Positions 56,239-64,000 of a DNA stretch of 64,000 nt are shown one piece after another. The stretch is taken from the NCBI GenBank assembly GCA_030694965.1, contig JAUYTZ010000013.1, forward strand, positions 145,491 to 209,490. The letters are read 5' to 3'. Below the pieces are notes generated by a model. It was not told the DNA's origin. It did not search any database and saw nothing but the letters and a program-made list of their open reading frames with translations. The translations under genes were made by a program, and so were the position numbers. The stretch's first letter is position 1, and each line of letters begins with the position of its first letter. This stretch comes from Candidatus Paracaedibacteraceae bacterium. Lineage in GTDB: Bacteria; Pseudomonadota; Alphaproteobacteria; Paracaedibacterales; CAIOTO01.

Positions 56239-56544
56239 CTACCAACTCGCTTTCGTGATACCTGGAATCATACCAAGGTTGCCGAGTTCACGTAAAGCGA
56301 TACGTGAAACTTGAAATTTACGATAATAACCGCGCGCACGACCTGTAAGTTTACAGCGGTTGCGCACACGTGTTGCTGAGGAATTGCGCGGCATTTCAGC
56401 AAGCTTGTGAACAGCAGAAATGCGATCTTCAAAAGATGCTTGCTTATCACTTACAATTGCTGACAATTTTGCACGTGTTTCTTTTTTTGATTCAACAACG
56501 CGACGGCGCTTCAAATCATTTTCTATGGAACTTTTCTTTGCCAT
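56239..56544 (-). CDS. rpsN: 30S ribosomal protein S14, zinc-free type
   Basis: The 101 residues are the long form of S14 without the CxxC zinc site; only one cysteine is present. RNRCKLTGRARGYYRKFQVS and the C-terminal GMIPGITKASW are typical. It lies between rplE (nine bases) and rpsH (four bases). Confidence 0.98.
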   Translation of the reverse strand: MAKKSSIENDLKRRRVVESKKETRAKLSAIVSDKQASFEDRISAVHKLAEMPRNSSATRVRNRCKLTGRARGYYRKFQVSRIALRELGNLGMIPGITKASW

Positions 56545-56553
56545 TATTCAGTC

Positions 56554-57093
56554 CTACCGTGTAAAAGGGAAGTTCATAGCTTTTAAAAGAGCTAAGGCTT
56601 CATTGTCATTTTTTGCCGTAGTACAAATTGTGATGTCAAATCCACGAACTTTATCTACTTTGTCATAATTTATTTCAGGAAAAACAATTTGCTCTTTAAT
56701 ACCTAATGAGTAATTACCTTTTCCGTCAAAACTACGGCTGGATAAACCACGGAAGTCACGAATACGTGGCATTGCGATATTAACAAGTCTATCTAAAAAC
56801 TCATACATACGATCACTGCGTAATGTAACCTTTGCACCAATTGACATGCCCTCACGAAGCTTAAAACCTGCTATGGATTTTTTTGCTTTTGTAATTACAG
56901 GCTTTTGACCAGCTATTGCTGTCAATTCTTCAACTGCAAGCTGCAGCTTCTTGCTATCACTTACCGCTTCACCAACACTCATGTTGATGACAACTTTTGT
57001 AACACGCGGCAAGCTCATTACGTTATCAATTGCCAGCTCTTTTGCGAGCTGAGCCTTGATTTCTTTTTCATATTTTAACTTTAAGCCAGTCAT
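56554..57093 (-). CDS. rplE: 50S ribosomal protein L5
   Basis: L5 binds 5S rRNA and contacts P-site tRNA. The 179 residues contain [17 protein letters not shown], the [20 protein letters not shown] stretch and [16 protein letters not shown]. It begins 53 bases after rplX, the widest gap in the operon, but no terminator is visible in that gap. Confidence 0.98.
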   Translation of the reverse strand: MTGLKLKYEKEIKAQLAKELAIDNVMSLPRVTKVVINMSVGEAVSDSKKLQLAVEELTAIAGQKPVITKAKKSIAGFKLREGMSIGAKVTLRSDRMYEFLDRLVNIAMPRIRDFRGLSSRSFDGKGNYSLGIKEQIVFPEINYDKVDKVRGFDITICTTAKNDNEALALLKAMNFPFTR

Positions 57094-57146
57094 AATACTT
57101 TCTTTCTTTACCTATGGCAAGCTTACGGCCTCAACACACTTATTTC

Positions 57147-57467
57147 TTAAACTGGCTGACCAGATTTTTTAAATACCCGTATTTTTGAACCGTCTTGATT
57201 TACTTTATAACCTACTTTTGCAGGAGCATCTGTAGTTGGGTCAACTGTAGCAACATTAGAAATGTGAATTGGTAATGTTTTTGTAATTGAACCGTTAGGA
57301 TTCGTCTGGCTTGGCCGTATGTGGCGCGTCACTTGGTTTACACCTTCAACGACAACTCGACCTTCACTCAAAAGAACTTTCTGAACAATACCACGAAGTC
57401 CCTTGTTTTTACCAGTAGTAACTTGTACTAAGTCACCCTTTTTTATTTTAAATCGTACTTGTGTCAT
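57147..57467 (-). CDS. rplX: 50S ribosomal protein L24
   Basis: L24 starts 50S assembly by binding the 5' end of 23S rRNA. The 106 residues begin with a KOW domain (KIKKGDLVQVTTGKNKGLRG). The C-terminal part is normal in length. Its first base is the last base of rplN. Confidence 0.98.
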   Translation of the reverse strand: MTQVRFKIKKGDLVQVTTGKNKGLRGIVQKVLLSEGRVVVEGVNQVTRHIRPSQTNPNGSITKTLPIHISNVATVDPTTDAPAKVGYKVNQDGSKIRVFKKSGQPV

Positions 57468-57835
57468 TACAATACCTCTGGAGCAAGTGAAATGATCTTC
57501 ATATAACCAGCACCACGTAGTTCACGTGTAACAGGTCCGAAAATACGGCTTCCAATAGGCTCATTTTGTTTATTGATCAAAACGGCAGCGTTTTGGTCAA
57601 ATGCAATCAAAGAACCATCAGCGCGCTTAATAGCTTGACGTGTACGCACGATTACCGCACGGTGCACATCACCCTTTTTAACTTTGCCACGTGGCATAGC
57701 ATCTTTGATGGAAACAACAATAATGTCTCCAACAGATGCATAACGACGCTTGGAACCACCAAGTACTTTAATGCAGAGAACTTCCTTAGCACCGGAGTTA
57801 TCTGCGACGTCTAAACGACTTTCTGTTTGAATCAT
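57467..57835 (-). CDS. rplN: 50S ribosomal protein L14
   Basis: L14 forms a bridge between the ribosomal subunits. The 122 residues start [19 protein letters not shown], which is nearly invariant, and end FMKI-type ... [13 protein letters not shown]. It lies 12 bases after rpsQ and overlaps rplX by one base. Confidence 0.98.
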   Translation of the reverse strand: MIQTESRLDVADNSGAKEVLCIKVLGGSKRRYASVGDIIVVSIKDAMPRGKVKKGDVHRAVIVRTRQAIKRADGSLIAFDQNAAVLINKQNEPIGSRIFGPVTRELRGAGYMKIISLAPEVL

Positions 57836-57847
57836 GTCTCAATCTCT

Positions 57848-58081
57848 CTACACACGGCCCTCAACAACCCATTTCTTAGTCTTAGAAATTGGTGCTGATT
57901 CGATGATTCTAACGTTTTCACCCATTTTATATGAATTATCTTCATCATGAGCGGCATATTTTTTATGCCTTTTAATATATTTTTTATATACAGGATGCAT
58001 AATGTTGCTTTCTACGCGAACAGTGACGGTTTTATCCGCCTTGTCACTAACAACAACACCCTGAAGTACGCGGCGTGGCAT
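57848..58081 (-). CDS. rpsQ: 30S ribosomal protein S17
   Basis: S17 is an early-binding 30S protein of the OB fold. The 77 residues contain [18 protein letters not shown] and the end [11 protein letters not shown]. The length is the short form typical of alphaproteobacteria. It follows rpmC by 15 bases. Confidence 0.97.
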   Translation of the reverse strand: MPRRVLQGVVVSDKADKTVTVRVESNIMHPVYKKYIKRHKKYAAHDEDNSYKMGENVRIIESAPISKTKKWVVEGRV

Positions 58082-58096
58082 GACTTCTCCCCTACC

Positions 58097-58291
58097 CTAT
58101 GCTGACTTTTTCAGCTGATTAATACGTGTCTTAATACGAGCTACATCTTTACGAATATCACGCATACGATTCATATTGGTCTGTTGGCCAGAAGCACTAA
58201 GAATACGCATATTCATAGCTTCTTTTTTCAAATCAATCGCATTCTGATACAGCTCAGAAATAGTCAAATTTTTAATTGTGTCGAATTTCAT
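58097..58291 (-). CDS. rpmC: 50S ribosomal protein L29
   Basis: L29 sits at the exit tunnel near the docking site for SRP and trigger factor. The 64 residues show LTISELYQNAIDLKKEAMNM and end RIKTRINQLKKSA. It starts 17 bases after rplP. Confidence 0.96.
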   Translation of the reverse strand: MKFDTIKNLTISELYQNAIDLKKEAMNMRILSASGQQTNMNRMRDIRKDVARIKTRINQLKKSA

Positions 58292-58308
58292 GAATATCTC
58301 CGTCGGCT

Positions 58309-58719
58309 CTAAACAATTCGTTTAACAAATTTTGTTTGGATTGGAAGCTTTGCAGACGCGAGTGAAAATGCAATTTCTGCAATTTCAGGTGCAACACCCT
58401 CTAATTCAAACATGATACGACCTGGCTTAACACGACATACCCAAAATTCTGGAGCGCCCTTACCGCTGCCCATACGGACTTCGGCAGGTTTTCTAGAAAC
58501 TGGAACATCCGGGAAAATTCGGATCCAGACACGGCCAACACGGCGAATGTGTCTTGTAATTGCACGACGTGCTGCCTCGATTTGACGGGCAGTAATACGT
58601 GCTGGCTCAAGAGCCTTTAAACCATAACTTCCAAAATTCAGTTCAGTACCGCCTTTTGCGTTACCGTGAATTTTACCTTTAAAGGCTTTACGAAATTTGG
58701 TTTTCTTAGGTGATAGCAT
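58309..58719 (-). CDS. rplP: 50S ribosomal protein L16
   Basis: L16 helps tRNA positioning near the peptidyl transferase centre. The 136 residues start [15 protein letters not shown] and include [18 protein letters not shown] with the arginine stretch [17 protein letters not shown]. It follows rpsC by 16 bases. Confidence 0.98.
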   Translation of the reverse strand: MLSPKKTKFRKAFKGKIHGNAKGGTELNFGSYGLKALEPARITARQIEAARRAITRHIRRVGRVWIRIFPDVPVSRKPAEVRMGSGKGAPEFWVCRVKPGRIMFELEGVAPEIAEIAFSLASAKLPIQTKFVKRIV

Positions 58720-58735
58720 ATCAGCCTCGAAAGTT

Positions 58736-59413
58736 CTATTTGTTTACAATATATTCGGTTGTTTTTTTATCTTGTGCCATTGGGTCATGCTCTTTAATTT
58801 CGCCTTTATAAACCCAAACTTTGACACCTACGATACCATATGTTGTTTTAGCAGCACTGGTAGCATAGTCGATATCAGACCGAAGTGTGTGGAGAGGAAC
58901 GCGACCTTCACGATACCATTCAACACGTGCAATTTCAGCGCCGCCAAGACGGCCACCGCAGTTAACACGAATTCCCAATGCACCCTGACGCATTGTTGAT
59001 TGCATTGCACGTTTCATAGCACGTCTAAAGGAAACACGACGTTCAATTTGCTGTGAAATATTATCTGCAATTAATTGACCATCAAGTTCCGGCTTACGGA
59101 TCTCAACGATATTAACAGCAACTTCACCACCAGTCATCTTAGCAAGTGTTTGCTTTAACTTGTCGATGTCCGCCCCTTTTTTACCAATCAAAACACCCGG
59201 TCTTGCTGAGTAAATATTCACGCGGATTTTTTTTGCTGGGCGTTCGATAATTACTTTTGAAATACCAGCTTGTGCAAGCGTTTTTTTAATATAATCGCGT
59301 ATTTGAAAATCTTGATGCAAATACTTTGCATAATCTTTTCCCGCAAACCATCGTGAATCCCATGTTCTGTTGATTCCGAGGCGAAGCCCAATTGGATTAA
59401 CCTTTTGACCCAT
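58736..59413 (-). CDS. rpsC: 30S ribosomal protein S3
   Basis: S3 lines the mRNA entry tunnel. I start it at the ATG at 59413 ([13 protein letters not shown]), one base after rplV, in place of a TTG nine bases earlier. The 225 residues have the KH domain ([19 protein letters not shown]) and the C-terminal domain with [17 protein letters not shown]. The stop is 16 bases before rplP. Confidence 0.98.
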   Translation of the reverse strand: MGQKVNPIGLRLGINRTWDSRWFAGKDYAKYLHQDFQIRDYIKKTLAQAGISKVIIERPAKKIRVNIYSARPGVLIGKKGADIDKLKQTLAKMTGGEVAVNIVEIRKPELDGQLIADNISQQIERRVSFRRAMKRAMQSTMRQGALGIRVNCGGRLGGAEIARVEWYREGRVPLHTLRSDIDYATSAAKTTYGIVGVKVWVYKGEIKEHDPMAQDKKTTEYIVNK

Positions 59414-59414
59414 A

Positions 59415-59765
59415 CTAATCAATACCTCTCTCTACTAGAACTATACTAAGATGGCTGAATGGCTTTTCAATAGAACTAGCCTTTCCGCGACCACGTGCTT
59501 GAAAGCGTTTTAACTTCATGCCAGTTCCAACATATGCTTCACTAACAACTAAACGATCAATATCAAGACCGTGGTTGTTTTCAGCGTTTGCGATTGCTGA
59601 AGCAAGTGTTTTGCGCACTTCTGTTGAGATACGCTTGCGCGAAAAAGTCAAATAGTTCATTGCTTTTTCTGCAGTCATACCGCGTATAGCTGCTGCTACA
59701 AGGTTTAATTTGCGAGGACTAACACGGATATTTGTTAATTTCGCTTTTGCATTATTTTCTAACAT
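59415..59765 (-). CDS. rplV: 50S ribosomal protein L22
   Basis: L22 shapes the exit tunnel; changes in its loop give macrolide resistance. The 116 residues contain [18 protein letters not shown] and the tip loop around [18 protein letters not shown]. The loop length looks normal. It lies seven bases after rpsS. Confidence 0.98.
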   Translation of the reverse strand: MLENNAKAKLTNIRVSPRKLNLVAAAIRGMTAEKAMNYLTFSRKRISTEVRKTLASAIANAENNHGLDIDRLVVSEAYVGTGMKLKRFQARGRGKASSIEKPFSHLSIVLVERGID

Positions 59766-59772
59766 TGATCAA

Positions 59773-60048
59773 TTACCTCTTCGACTTTTTATCAGCGCCG
59801 TGACCATAATAGGTACGCGTTGGTGCAAATTCACCGAGTTTATGACCAACCATGTTTTCAGAAACAAATACTGGTATAAATTTATGTCCATTATGAACGC
59901 CAAACGTCACACCAACAAATTGTGGAATAATTGTTGATCGGCGTGACCATGTTTTAATGACGTCTTTACGCCCTGACTCTTTTACGGTAGCTGCCTTTTT
60001 AAGCAAGTACTTATCAAAGAACGGGCCCTTCCAAACTGACCTTGGCAC
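59773..60048 (-). CDS. rpsS: 30S ribosomal protein S19
   Basis: S19 pairs with S13 in the 30S head. The 91 residues show [19 protein letters not shown] and the end [19 protein letters not shown]. Both ends are standard. It lies 12 bases after rplB. Confidence 0.98.
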   Translation of the reverse strand: MPRSVWKGPFFDKYLLKKAATVKESGRKDVIKTWSRRSTIIPQFVGVTFGVHNGHKFIPVFVSENMVGHKLGEFAPTRTYYGHGADKKSKR

Positions 60049-60060
60049 GTCTATTTCTCC

Positions 60061-60888
60061 TTATTTCTTATTACGGCGACGAACGATTTGTGAATCCGTG
60101 CGCTTATTTGTACGAGTTTTCTTACCCTTAGTTTTTTTACCCCATGGAGTCACAGGATGACGACCACCGGATGTTCTACCTTCACCACCACCATGAGGGT
60201 GATCGATTGGGTTCATAGCAACACCACGAACGGTTGGGCGAATACCCATCCAACGTGAACGTCCAGCCTTACCGTGTGAACGGTTTTGGTGATCTGGGTT
60301 TGATACTGATCCAATTGTCCCACGACAGTTAGAATTAATAAGTCTCACTTCTCCAGAAGCCATTTTAATAATTACATGACTTGTATCTCGGCCCATAATT
60401 TGAGCATAAGTACCAGCTGAGCGTGCAATTTGTCCACCTTTACCAATTTTCATTTCAATATTATGAACAATTGTTCCAATAGGCATATTACGCAACATCA
60501 TTGAGTTACCAGGCTTAACGTCTGTTTTGTCGCCAGCGATAACTTTGTCACCAATTTGAAGTCTTTGAGGAGCAATTATGTACCTTAATTCGCCATCTTC
60601 GTATTTTATTAACGCGATAAACGATGAACGATTAGGATCATACTCAATTCTCTCTACTACACCTTCAATATCGTACTTATTGCGCAAAAAGTCAATAATT
60701 CTGTAACGTCTTTTATGACCGCCACCCGTATTCCAGTTTGTTGTACGTCCGTGATGGTTACGACCACCACTTTTACGCAATCCAACGGTTAATGCTTTTA
60801 CAGGATCGCCTTTCCAAAGACCACTACGATCAATGTTTACTAATTGGCGTTGCCCTGGCGTTGTTGGCTTATATTGTTTAAGTGCCAT
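60061..60888 (-). CDS. rplB: 50S ribosomal protein L2
   Basis: L2 is needed for subunit joining and supports the peptidyl transferase centre. The 275 residues start [17 protein letters not shown] and contain [20 protein letters not shown] and the essential histidine region [20 protein letters not shown]. Complete. Three bases separate it from rplW. Confidence 0.98.
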   Translation of the reverse strand: MALKQYKPTTPGQRQLVNIDRSGLWKGDPVKALTVGLRKSGGRNHHGRTTNWNTGGGHKRRYRIIDFLRNKYDIEGVVERIEYDPNRSSFIALIKYEDGELRYIIAPQRLQIGDKVIAGDKTDVKPGNSMMLRNMPIGTIVHNIEMKIGKGGQIARSAGTYAQIMGRDTSHVIIKMASGEVRLINSNCRGTIGSVSNPDHQNRSHGKAGRSRWMGIRPTVRGVAMNPIDHPHGGGEGRTSGGRHPVTPWGKKTKGKKTRTNKRTDSQIVRRRNKK

Positions 60889-60891
60889 GTA

Positions 60892-61197
60892 TTATACCCC
60901 TGTAGCCACATCAATCCGTTGGCCAGCTTTAAGGCTAATCATTGCCTTCTTTACGTCGATTTGTTTACCACGACGGCCACGGAAAATACGTTGTTTACCT
61001 TTACGAATAAGTGTATTCACACTTTTCACTTCTACACCAAATACAGCTTCAATCGCTTCTTTGATTTCTGGCTTGGAAGCTGTCAAAGACACATTGAAAA
61101 AATATTGATTATGCGTTGTCAAAAGATTCGACTTTTCAGTCAAAATTGGACTACGAATAATATCAAAGTGCGCTAATTTTGCTACTTGCTTACTCAT
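60892..61197 (-). CDS. rplW: 50S ribosomal protein L23
   Basis: L23 is the main docking site for trigger factor and SRP at the exit tunnel. The 101 residues show IRSPILTEKSNLLTTHNQYFF and the EAVFGVEVKSVNTL stretch. It overlaps the rplD end by four bases. Confidence 0.97.
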   Translation of the reverse strand: MSKQVAKLAHFDIIRSPILTEKSNLLTTHNQYFFNVSLTASKPEIKEAIEAVFGVEVKSVNTLIRKGKQRIFRGRRGKQIDVKKAMISLKAGQRIDVATGV

Positions 61198-61814
61198 TTT
61201 AACCTCTCTTCTAACGCGCGAATACCAGCAACGCTGATTACGAGCTTTTCTTTACGCAATATGTCATAAACATTCGCACCGATTTGTGGAAGAACATCCA
61301 TGCCAATCACGTTTGAAATTGCTAAGTACAAGCCTGGATTTACAGATTCGCCATCAATAAAGAGAGCTGATTGTGTACCAAGATTATCAAAACGCTTTAA
61401 CGCTTCTTTTGTCTTTACATTTTCCATTTCAAAAGAATCAAGAATAGTAAGATTACCTGAAAGAGCTTTTGCAGATAATGCCATTCTTAAACCAAGAGCA
61501 CGAATTTTCTTTGGCAAAGAGTATGAGTGGCTATGTGGAACTGGTCCAAATATGATACCACCACCACGGAATTGCGCACCGCGCTTGGAACCGTGACGAG
61601 CTCCACCAGAGCCTTTTTGTTTTACTATTTTCTTAGTTGAACCACTAACAAATGAACGACTTTTAGACGAGTGTGTTCCCTGTTGGCGCTTTGAAAGCTG
61701 CCAGTGAACAACACGTGACATTATATCAGAACGTGGTTCGATTGAAAAAATTGAATCATTAAGTTCAATTTCTTCTTTTACGATATTATTCTTATCGAAA
61801 ACATTTACCTTCAT
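61194..61814 (-). CDS. rplD: 50S ribosomal protein L4
   Basis: L4 lines the exit tunnel and in E. coli also represses the S10 operon. The 206 residues contain SRSFVSGSTKKIVKQKGSG and ARHGSKRGAQFRGGGIIFGP, the extended loop that enters the tunnel. It lies 12 bases after rplC and overlaps rplW by four. Confidence 0.98.
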   Translation of the reverse strand: MKVNVFDKNNIVKEEIELNDSIFSIEPRSDIMSRVVHWQLSKRQQGTHSSKSRSFVSGSTKKIVKQKGSGGARHGSKRGAQFRGGGIIFGPVPHSHSYSLPKKIRALGLRMALSAKALSGNLTILDSFEMENVKTKEALKRFDNLGTQSALFIDGESVNPGLYLAISNVIGMDVLPQIGANVYDILRKEKLVISVAGIRALEERLK

Positions 61815-61826
61815 GATATCATTTCC

Positions 61827-62471
61827 CTACGTGCGAGCTGTCTTTTTAATGGCATCGCGAACATATACGATCCCACTTTTTGGACCAGGAACGCTACCTT
61901 TAATATAGATTAGGCCAAATTCAGCATCTACTGAGTGAACTTGCAAGTTCAACTTAGTGACACGAACATGCCCCATATGACCAGCCATTTTTTTGTTTTT
62001 AAATACTTTTCCTGGATCCTGACGGTTACCCGTTGAACCATGGCTACGATGGGAAACAGATACACCGTGGCTTGCACGCAAACCACCGAAATTGTGACGC
62101 TTCATAGCACCAGCAAAACCTTTACCAACAGACGTACCTGTCACATCAACAAATTGTCCTGCATCAAAATGACTCTCATTAATGAGAGTACCAACTTCTA
62201 AAAGATTATCAGAGGTTACCCTGAATTCTTTTAGAATTTTGCATGGAGCAATATTCTTTTTTGAAAAATATTCACGTTGTGGTTTTGCAAGTTTATTTGG
62301 GCTCACTTCGCGTGTACCTAATTGAACTGCATCATATCCGTGAACGTCTTGCATTTTGCGTTCTACGACCGTGCAAGGTGACACCTTCAGCACGGTAACT
62401 GGTACTTGAATCCCATTATCTTCAAATATCTGGGTCATACCAATTTTCTCAGCAATTAATCCTGATCTCAT
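61827..62471 (-). CDS. rplC: 50S ribosomal protein L3
   Basis: L3 starts 50S assembly; its loop reaches the peptidyl transferase centre. The 214 residues contain [17 protein letters not shown], the [14 protein letters not shown] block and the [20 protein letters not shown] loop with the glutamine that is methylated by PrmB in other bacteria. It lies nine bases after rpsJ. Confidence 0.98.
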   Translation of the reverse strand: MRSGLIAEKIGMTQIFEDNGIQVPVTVLKVSPCTVVERKMQDVHGYDAVQLGTREVSPNKLAKPQREYFSKKNIAPCKILKEFRVTSDNLLEVGTLINESHFDAGQFVDVTGTSVGKGFAGAMKRHNFGGLRASHGVSVSHRSHGSTGNRQDPGKVFKNKKMAGHMGHVRVTKLNLQVHSVDAEFGLIYIKGSVPGPKSGIVYVRDAIKKTART

Positions 62472-62480
62472 GGTTATTCC

Positions 62481-62789
62481 TTATATTTTGATTTCAACAT
62501 CAACACCAGCTGCCAAGTCTAGCTTCATTAAAGCATCAACTGTTTGTGGCAACCAATCGACAATGTCGAGTAATCGTTTATGTGTTCGTATTTCAAACTG
62601 CTCACGTGACTTCTTGTCAATATGAGGAGAACGATTCACTGTATACCTTTGCATGCGCGTTGGCAAGGGAATTGGACCACGAACTTTAGCCCCTGTTCTC
62701 TTTGCAGTGTTTACAATTTCGCGGACTGATAAATCAAGCAGACGATGATCGTATGCTTGCAGGCGAATCCGGATTGCTTGGTTTTCCAT
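62481..62789 (-). CDS. rpsJ: 30S ribosomal protein S10
   Basis: S10 is in the 30S head and also acts as NusE in transcription antitermination. The 102 residues contain [19 protein letters not shown] and [19 protein letters not shown]. The gene lies 19 bases after tuf, so no separate S10 promoter or leader is evident. Confidence 0.98.
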   Translation of the reverse strand: MENQAIRIRLQAYDHRLLDLSVREIVNTAKRTGAKVRGPIPLPTRMQRYTVNRSPHIDKKSREQFEIRTHKRLLDIVDWLPQTVDALMKLDLAAGVDVEIKI

Positions 62790-62808
62790 CCTTAAGTCTC
62801 GCTTTCTA

Positions 62809-63999
62809 TTATTTCAAAATTTTAGCAACGACGCCCGCACCAACGGTACGACCACCTTCACGAATCGCAAAACGAAGACCTTCGTCCATAGCGATCGGAG
62901 CGATTAAGTTTACGGTAACACTTACGTTATCACCTGGCATTACCATTTCAACGCCTTCTTTCAAGTCTACTGTTCCAGTTACGTCCGTTGTACGGAAGTA
63001 AAATTGTGGGCGGTAGTTTGTAAAGAATGGCGTGTGACGTCCGCCTTCTTCTTTTGTAAGAATATATGCTTCAGCTTCAAAACTTGTATGCGGCTTAATT
63101 GTTCCTGGCGCAGCCAATACTTGACCACGTTCAACGTCTTCACGTTTTGTACCACGAAGAAGTGCACCAATGTTGTCGCCCGCTTGACCTTGATCAAGAA
63201 GTTTACGGAACATTTCAACACCTGTTACGATTGTCTTTGTTGTATCGCGAATACCAACGATTTCAGCTTCGTTACCAACGTTAATGATTCCTCGTTCAAC
63301 ACGGCCAGTCACAACTGTACCACGACCTGAAATGGAGAATACATCTTCAATTGGCATCAAGAATGGCTTATCAACAACGCGTTCTGGTTGTGGGATGTAA
63401 GCATCAACAGCCGCCATCAATTTCAAAACAGCATCACGGCCTTTCGTTGTGTCTGAATCTTCAAGTGCACAAAGTGCTGAACCACGAATGACAGGAATAT
63501 CGTCGCCTGGGAAACCATAGGATGAAAGAAGTTCACGAATTTCCATTTCAACCAATTCAGCCAACTCTTCGTCGTCAACTTGGTCAATTTTGTTCATGAA
63601 AACAACAAGTGCAGGAACACCAACTTGGCGTGCGAGCAATATGTGTTCACGTGTTTGCGGCATTGGACCGTCAGCTGCAGAAACAACCAAAATTGCGCCG
63701 TCCATCTGTGCAGCACCGGTGATCATGTTTTTTACATAGTCAGCGTGTCCTGGGCAGTCAACGTGTGCATAGTGGCGATTCGCTGTTTCATATTCAACGT
63801 GTGCTGTTGAAATAGTGATACCACGTGCTTTTTCTTCTGGTGCCTTATCGATTTGATCATAAGCCATGAATTTCGCGCCGCCAGCTTCCGCTAGAATTTT
63901 TGTAATGGCGGCAGTTAGTGATGTTTTACCATGGTCAACGTGGCCAATGGTTCCAATATTGCAGTGCGGCTTATTCCGCTCAAACTTTGCTTTTGTCAT
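62809..63999 (-). CDS. tuf: Elongation factor Tu
   Basis: EF-Tu carries aminoacyl-tRNA to the ribosome. The 396 residues are full length and start one base from the window edge. The GTPase motifs are GHVDHGKTS, the switch [15 protein letters not shown] and NKID; domains 2 and 3 follow with [13 protein letters not shown] and [13 protein letters not shown]. It lies upstream of rpsJ, as in the fused str-S10 arrangement of alphaproteobacteria. Whether the genome has a second tuf copy cannot be seen here. Confidence 0.98.
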   Translation of the reverse strand: MTKAKFERNKPHCNIGTIGHVDHGKTSLTAAITKILAEAGGAKFMAYDQIDKAPEEKARGITISTAHVEYETANRHYAHVDCPGHADYVKNMITGAAQMDGAILVVSAADGPMPQTREHILLARQVGVPALVVFMNKIDQVDDEELAELVEMEIRELLSSYGFPGDDIPVIRGSALCALEDSDTTKGRDAVLKLMAAVDAYIPQPERVVDKPFLMPIEDVFSISGRGTVVTGRVERGIINVGNEAEIVGIRDTTKTIVTGVEMFRKLLDQGQAGDNIGALLRGTKREDVERGQVLAAPGTIKPHTSFEAEAYILTKEEGGRHTPFFTNYRPQFYFRTTDVTGTVDLKEGVEMVMPGDNVSVTVNLIAPIAMDEGLRFAIREGGRTVGAGVVAKILK

Positions 64000-64000
64000 T

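Overview
The window is an AT-rich chromosomal segment of an alphaproteobacterium. The evidence is a CtrA-type cell-cycle regulator, an EipB/DUF1849 periplasmic protein, a DksA without the zinc-finger cysteines, a CtaG cytochrome oxidase assembly factor preceded by a tiny membrane protein, an M16 peptidase of the mitochondrial-processing type, and the order tuf-rpsJ-(S10/spc/alpha operons)-rplQ-htrA. The base composition, the broken genes and IS relic, and the split-up dcw and mre clusters suggest a host-associated lineage such as Holosporales or another reduced alphaproteobacterium. That placement is inference. The standard code is used, with TGA as a normal stop. I saw no rRNA, tRNA or CRISPR.

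Layout. 1-5.9 kb: an unrecognised partial gene, an orphan mreB, a membrane-anchored Pro/Ala-rich protein, an exported serine hydrolase of the beta-lactamase fold, and dnaB. 6.1-12.4 kb: a degenerate palindromic repeat; an SH3-domain protein + znuC + znuB operon behind a perfect palindrome; dut and a RhlE-like helicase; a Bcp peroxiredoxin and an NhaD-like antiporter. 12.9-25.3 kb: M16 peptidase, alaS, an IS982 remnant, metG, eipB, tolB, glnA and pnp. 25.5-29.7 kb: a frame-broken exported protein, a membrane protein, rpsP-ffh and trmL. 29.9-37 kb: porin, rsmA-prmC, dksA, a VanX-like dipeptidase, rplM-rpsI, a CoxF-like peptide, ctaG and a TonB-domain protein. 37-44.2 kb: a GGDEF protein, an RlmD-type methyltransferase, an M50 protease, a second Zn/Mn ABC transporter, ctrA and an exported PTP-like phytase. 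44.5-47.6 kb: a remnant dcw cluster (rsmH-ftsL-ftsI). 47.7-64 kb: an htrA gene interrupted by a stop, then the whole alpha, spc and S10 ribosomal protein operons up to tuf, all on the minus strand.

How it fits together. Most genes are core: translation and protein export (ribosomal proteins, SecY, Ffh), replication (DnaB, Dut), RNA processing (PNPase, helicase, methyltransferases), envelope and division (MreB, FtsL, FtsI, TolB, EipB, porin), and metal and ion supply (two ABC transporters, NhaD). The points of most biological interest are a glutamine synthetase whose adenylylation tyrosine is a phenylalanine, an exported phytase-like cysteine phosphatase, a CtrA with a long C-terminal tail in place of the ClpXP signal, and two genes broken by single lesions. 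I found no clear new defence system or biosynthetic cluster.
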